A stretch of DNA of 7,262 nucleotides from NCBI GenBank assembly GCA_016189965.1, contig JACPRL010000071.1:1-7262 (forward strand). The letters run 5' to 3'. The notes under the pieces were generated by a model. It saw only the letters and a program-made list of their open reading frames with translations, made no database searches and was not told the DNA's origin. Origin of the DNA: Acidobacteriota bacterium. GTDB lineage: Bacteria; Acidobacteriota; Terriglobia; Acidiferrales; 2-02-FULL-67-57. A program made the position numbers and the translations under genes. Every line of letters begins with the position of its first letter. Positions within the stretch are counted from its first letter, which is position 1. This document shows, piece after piece, positions 4,964-7,262 of the stretch.

Positions 4964-5758
4964 TTACCCGCCCTGACCGTTGGAGGTTTCGAGGCGGAGA
5001 ACGGGGATTTCGGCGGGACAGCGGAGGCGGAAGGGGAAGACGACGGTGCCGATGCCGCGGCTGACGTACATCTGGGTCTCGCCCAACTGCTCGAGGCCGT
5101 GGCGGAGGCGGGCGGGGAGGCGGAGGCCGCGGCGGTCGAGGAAGGAGCGCACGCGGGGGAAATCGACCTGGCCGCCGTGGGTGTGGCCGGCGAGGACGAG
5201 GTCAATGCCGTGAGCGGCGGCGGCGGGCAAGACCACGGGGTTGTGGCAGAGGAGGATGGTGAAGGTTTTGGGGATGACGCCGAGGAGGGCGCGCTCGAGG
5301 TCGTGGGCCCAGTAGTCAACGTCGTCGACGCCGGCGACGACGACGGCCGAGCCGTTGCGGGCCAGGCGGACGTGGCGGTTGCGCAGCACGGCGATGCCCT
5401 GCTCTTCGAGCGCCTGGCTGATGGAGTCAGCATCGACGCGGAAGTCGTGGTTGCCCAGCACAGCGAAGACGCCCAAGCGGGCGCGCAGCCGGCCCAGGGC
5501 GCGGGCCATGGGAGCGATGAAGTTGGCGGAGTGGCTGACAAAATCGCCGGTGAGGGCAACGAGGTCAGGGTCGAGGCCGTTGGCCAGCTCGACGGCGCGC
5601 TCGACTTCTTCCAGGCGGGTGTAGAGGCCGTGGTGGATGTCGGTGAGCTGAGCCAGGCGGAGGCCGGCAAAGTCGGCCGGCAACCGCGGGAAGCGGAGCG
5701 GCTGGTGGGTAATCTGGATTTGGTGGCGGCGACGAATCCGGTGTGTTCGCAGTGGCAT
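4964..5758 (-). CDS. Calcineurin-like metallophosphoesterase (YkuE-type)
   Basis: A 264-residue binuclear-metal phosphoesterase. All five metal/catalytic motifs appear in order: TDIHHG with Asp40 and His42; TGDF with Asp72; LGNHDF with Asn103 and His104; CHNP with His172; and GHTHGGQ with His192 and His194. The fold therefore looks catalytically intact. Residues 1-27 are basic and hydrophilic, followed by the first strand (LRLAQLTD). Many relatives of this subgroup have an N-terminal membrane segment or Tat signal; none is visible here, so a cytoplasmic location is inferred. The frame is closed by an in-frame TAG upstream, and ATG 5758 is the only ordinary start in the gap, though no Shine-Dalgarno precedes it. 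It is the first gene before the pyrimidine phosphorylase (17-nt gap). The substrate is unknown; a link to nucleotide or sugar-phosphate metabolism is only suggested by context. Confidence 0.9.
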   Translation of the reverse strand: MPLRTHRIRRRHQIQITHQPLRFPRLPADFAGLRLAQLTDIHHGLYTRLEEVERAVELANGLDPDLVALTGDFVSHSANFIAPMARALGRLRARLGVFAVLGNHDFRVDADSISQALEEQGIAVLRNRHVRLARNGSAVVVAGVDDVDYWAHDLERALLGVIPKTFTILLCHNPVVLPAAAAHGIDLVLAGHTHGGQVDFPRVRSFLDRRGLRLPARLRHGLEQLGETQMYVSRGIGTVVFPFRLRCPAEIPVLRLETSNGQGG

Positions 5759-5835
5759 TAGAACCCGCAGTTTTCTACGCCCCGGAGTGCGGCCACTCTA
5801 GCATCTCCCCTCGGGGATGTAAAGCGGCGCGAAGG

Positions 5836-5860
5836 CTGGCGACTCGCGACTGGCGACTGG
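5836..5860. repeat. Heptanucleotide tandem array, unit CTGGCGA
   Basis: Units start at 5836, 5843 and 5850, with a partial unit at 5857-5860. Units 1 and 3 are CTGGCGA and unit 2 is CTCGCGA. The period is exactly 7 nt, as in the arrays at 1432-1459 and 6064-6105. Confidence 0.75.
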
Positions 5861-5865
5861 TTTTC

Positions 5866-5886
5866 GCCGGGTTGCTGCCGGGTTGC
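5866..5886. repeat. Tandem duplication of GCCGGGTTGC
   Basis: GCCGGGTTGC occurs at 5866-5875 and again at 5877-5886, separated by one T (period 11 nt). It begins 5 nt after the heptad array. Confidence 0.7.
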
Positions 5887-5963
5887 GCACGGGGATTTCT
5901 CGCGTTGGGCACAGGCAAATTTTCGCCCCTGGAGGGCTGTCTCGGCGGAGGGAGAGGGGGTGA

Positions 5964-6003
5964 GCCCCGCCAACGGCGGGGCAGGCAGACAGGAATGTCT
6001 GCC
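5964..6003. repeat. Two-hairpin module, copy 3
   Basis: A perfect 8-bp GC hairpin (GCCCCGCC at 5964-5971, GGCGGGGC at 5975-5982, loop AAC) is followed after one nucleotide by GGCAGACA (5984-5991), loop GGAA, TGTCTGCC (5996-6003), also a perfect 8-bp stem. Compared with copy 1 (38-57) the second base pair is changed from A-T to G-C on both arms, keeping the pairing. Confidence 0.8.
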
Positions 6004-6063
6004 CCACCATGTCAGCGTGGTCTGTGGTCGTTTCGGGGCGGTGAACTACGAGTTTGTGCGGTC

Positions 6064-6105
6064 TGGAAGCTAGAGGCTGGAGCCTGGAAGCTGGAGGCTA
6101 GAGAG
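6064..6105. repeat. Heptanucleotide tandem array, consensus TGGARGC
   Basis: Six adjacent 7-nt units start at 6064, 6071, 6078, 6085, 6092 and 6099. Units 1 and 4 are TGGAAGC, unit 5 is TGGAGGC, unit 3 is TGGAGCC, and units 2 and 6 begin TAGAG. The array runs into the 3' end of the inositol-monophosphatase gene: its stop (6098-6100) straddles units 5 and 6. Confidence 0.8.
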
Positions 6106-6931
6106 AGCGACTGTCGGAGGCGCGGGCGGCGATTTCGGCGAAGACCTGCTGAAGCTCAGAGTGGATGAGGCCGTTGGAGGCGGCGATTTCATCGTCGCCC
6201 AGGCGGTAGGGGCGCCCCTGAAAATCCGTCACCAGCCCGCCGGCCTCGCGCACCAAGAGCACGCCGGCGGCCGTGTCCCACGGCTTGAGGTTGAACTCCC
6301 AGAAGCCGTCGAAGCGCCCGGAGGCTACGTAGCAGAGATCGAGCGCGGCCGAGCCATCGCGGCGCACGCCGTGGGAGAGCAGAGTGAAGCGGTGGTAGTA
6401 GAGGATGTTCGGGCTCTCGTGGCGCTTGCGGCTGGGGAAGCCGGTGCTGAGCAGGCTCTCGGCGAGGCGCGGGGTGCGGCTGACGCGCAGGCGCTTCTGA
6501 TTGAGCCAGGCGCCCTCGCCGCGCGTGGCGGAGAAAGTCTCCTGGCGCACCGGGTCGTGGACCACGCCGACCAGAATCTCTTCGCCCGCCGCGGCTTCGT
6601 CTTGTGCGGCGCCCGGCCGAGAGACGAGCGCCAGAGAAACGGCGAAGAGGGGGTAGCCGTGGGCGAAGTTGGTGGTGCCGTCGAGCGGGTCCACGTACCA
6701 GCAGAACTCCGTCGCCGCTTCGCGCCGGCTCCCCTCCTCGGCCACGATGGCGTGCTGGGGAAAGTAGGTGCGCAGGCGCTCGACGATGAACTCCTCGGCG
6801 CGCCGGTCGGCTGCGGTGACGATGTCCGCCTCGCCCTTGTATTCAATCTCGCTGCCGCGGTGGAACTCGCGCAGCAGCAGTTCGCCGGCCTGCCGGGCGA
6901 TTTCGATGGCCTGCTCGAGGTAACGGTTCAT
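6098..6931 (-). CDS. suhB: Inositol monophosphatase family protein
   Basis: A Mg2+- and Li+-sensitive type of phosphatase acting on myo-inositol-1-phosphate or related small phosphates (relatives include fructose-1,6-bisphosphatase and PAP phosphatase activities). In its 277 residues I see Lys32 in YKGEADIVTAAD (31-42), the metal-ligand acidic loop VAEEGS (63-68), motif 1 VDPLDGTTNFAHG at 80-92 (Asp81, Asp84, Thr86), GFPSRKRH at 164-171, RDGSAALDLCYVASGRFDGFWE at 191-212, and motif 2 PWDTAAG at 217-223 with metal ligand Asp219. Residues about 104-118 form an alanine/glutamate-rich insert between strands. ATG 6931 lies 7 nt after the stop of the VWFA-related gene, with no clear ribosome-binding site. 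The C-terminal residues and stop lie at the edge of a heptad repeat array. The symbol follows the family; the exact substrate is not settled by sequence. Confidence 0.92.
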   Translation of the reverse strand: MNRYLEQAIEIARQAGELLLREFHRGSEIEYKGEADIVTAADRRAEEFIVERLRTYFPQHAIVAEEGSRREAATEFCWYVDPLDGTTNFAHGYPLFAVSLALVSRPGAAQDEAAAGEEILVGVVHDPVRQETFSATRGEGAWLNQKRLRVSRTPRLAESLLSTGFPSRKRHESPNILYYHRFTLLSHGVRRDGSAALDLCYVASGRFDGFWEFNLKPWDTAAGVLLVREAGGLVTDFQGRPYRLGDDEIAASNGLIHSELQQVFAEIAARASDSRSL

Positions 6932-6938
6932 AAGCGAT

Positions 6939-7262
6939 TCAAGGGCGGCGCGGCTCGGCGAAGTAGCCCTGGCGGTGCCGCACGCGGAAGTCGCCGTCCT
7001 TGACGCGCACCTCGATGGTGCGGAATTCGGGGCGGAAGCTCGGCGGCGCCGGCACGTAGCCCAGCAGGTACTGGGTGCGGAGCAGCTCGCTCAACTGGTC
7101 GAAGAAACGGTCGAGCTCGGCCGCCCCGCCGGGGAAGAACACCTGCCCGCCAGTCAACTGCGCCAGGTTGATCAGCGCGTGCTCGCCGCGCACGCTGCGG
7201 CCGCTCTCGCCCGGAATCGGCCGAACGACGAGAGCGAAAATGCTGGCTTCGGCTTGCTGGGC
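6939..7262 (-). CDS. VWFA-related Acidobacterial-type protein, C-terminal part
   Basis: The reading frame is open to the right edge, so the 5' end of the gene is missing; 107 residues are visible. They begin AQQAEASIFALVV and continue with the pattern that ends proteins of the 'VWFA-related Acidobacterial domain' family: a strand ending in VV or similar, GEHALINLAQLTGGQVFFP (the L..L...TGG..FFP element), an amphipathic helix FFDQLSELLRTQYLLGY, and the final VKDGDFRVRHRQGYFA. Known members have an N-terminal export signal and a von Willebrand A fold with or without a MIDAS metal site; both would lie outside this window. The function is unknown beyond a presumed cell-envelope or secreted adhesion/interaction role. 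It is transcribed ahead of suhB with a 7-nt gap. Codon use is the same GC-rich type as its neighbours. Confidence 0.85.
   Translation of the reverse strand, partial: AQQAEASIFALVVRPIPGESGRSVRGEHALINLAQLTGGQVFFPGGAAELDRFFDQLSELLRTQYLLGYVPAPPSFRPEFRTIEVRVKDGDFRVRHRQGYFAEPRRP

Larger units (their letters stand above)
5759..6097. other. 339-nt noncoding spacer with two heptad arrays and hairpins
   Basis: This lies between the inositol-monophosphatase gene and the metallophosphoesterase. It holds heptad arrays at 5836-5860 and 6064-6105, a 10-nt tandem duplication at 5866-5886, the two-hairpin module at 5964-6003, and a small CCCC/GGGG palindrome near 5806-5817. A promoter for the metallophosphoesterase should lie here, but none is convincing by eye. 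No open frame in it looks like a gene. Confidence 0.75.

Noticed and set aside
3945..4976. Plus-strand open frame of 343 codons antisense to the pyrimidine phosphorylase
   Set aside because: The opposite strand carries every family motif, and this frame has a repetitive Gly/Glu/Ala composition without motifs.
4375..5670. Minus-strand frame of 431 codons spanning two genes in a shifted frame
   Set aside because: It overlaps the intact metallophosphoesterase and phosphorylase in another frame and is Ser/Pro/Arg low-complexity; there is no sign of a frameshifted fusion.
5836..6105. Possible CRISPR array
   Set aside because: The repeats are 7-nt tandem units without spacers or long palindromic hairpin repeats at regular intervals, and no cas gene is present.
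6161..7003. Plus-strand open frame of 280 codons antisense to suhB
   Set aside because: It is a GC-rich shadow; the minus strand has complete phosphatase motifs.

Overview
The window is a high-GC bacterial chromosome segment, and all seven recognisable genes lie on the minus strand. The partial gene at the right edge carries the C-terminal signature of the 'VWFA-related Acidobacterial domain' proteins, a family strongly expanded in Acidobacteriota. Together with the GC-rich genes and spacers packed with small palindromic repeats, this suggests an acidobacterium; no rRNA or other decisive marker is present, so the assignment is an inference.

In the direction of transcription (right to left): a VWFA-related protein (7262-6939, 5' end missing); an inositol-monophosphatase family enzyme (6931-6098) 7 nt behind it; a 339-nt repeat-filled spacer; a calcineurin-like metallophosphoesterase (5758-4964); a pyrimidine-nucleoside phosphorylase (4946-3642) 17 nt behind it; a 352-nt repeat-filled spacer; a concentrative nucleoside transporter (3289-2036); a 620-nt repeat-filled spacer; a purine-nucleoside phosphorylase (1415-576); a cytidine deaminase (579-184) overlapping it by ATGA; and a short repeat-containing tail to position 1.

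The four leftmost genes form a nucleoside salvage/catabolism cluster. The transporter imports nucleosides, the deaminase turns cytidine/deoxycytidine into uridine/deoxyuridine, and the two phosphorylases split pyrimidine and purine nucleosides into base plus (deoxy)ribose-1-phosphate. No phosphopentomutase or deoxyribose-phosphate aldolase is present here.

No defence system, transposase, CRISPR array, RNA gene or plus-strand gene was found. The unusual content is in the spacers: several families of short hairpins, some recurring with paired compensatory base changes, and three different tandem arrays with a 7-nt period. The long open frames antisense to the genes are read as GC-rich shadows, and those in the spacers as translated repeats.
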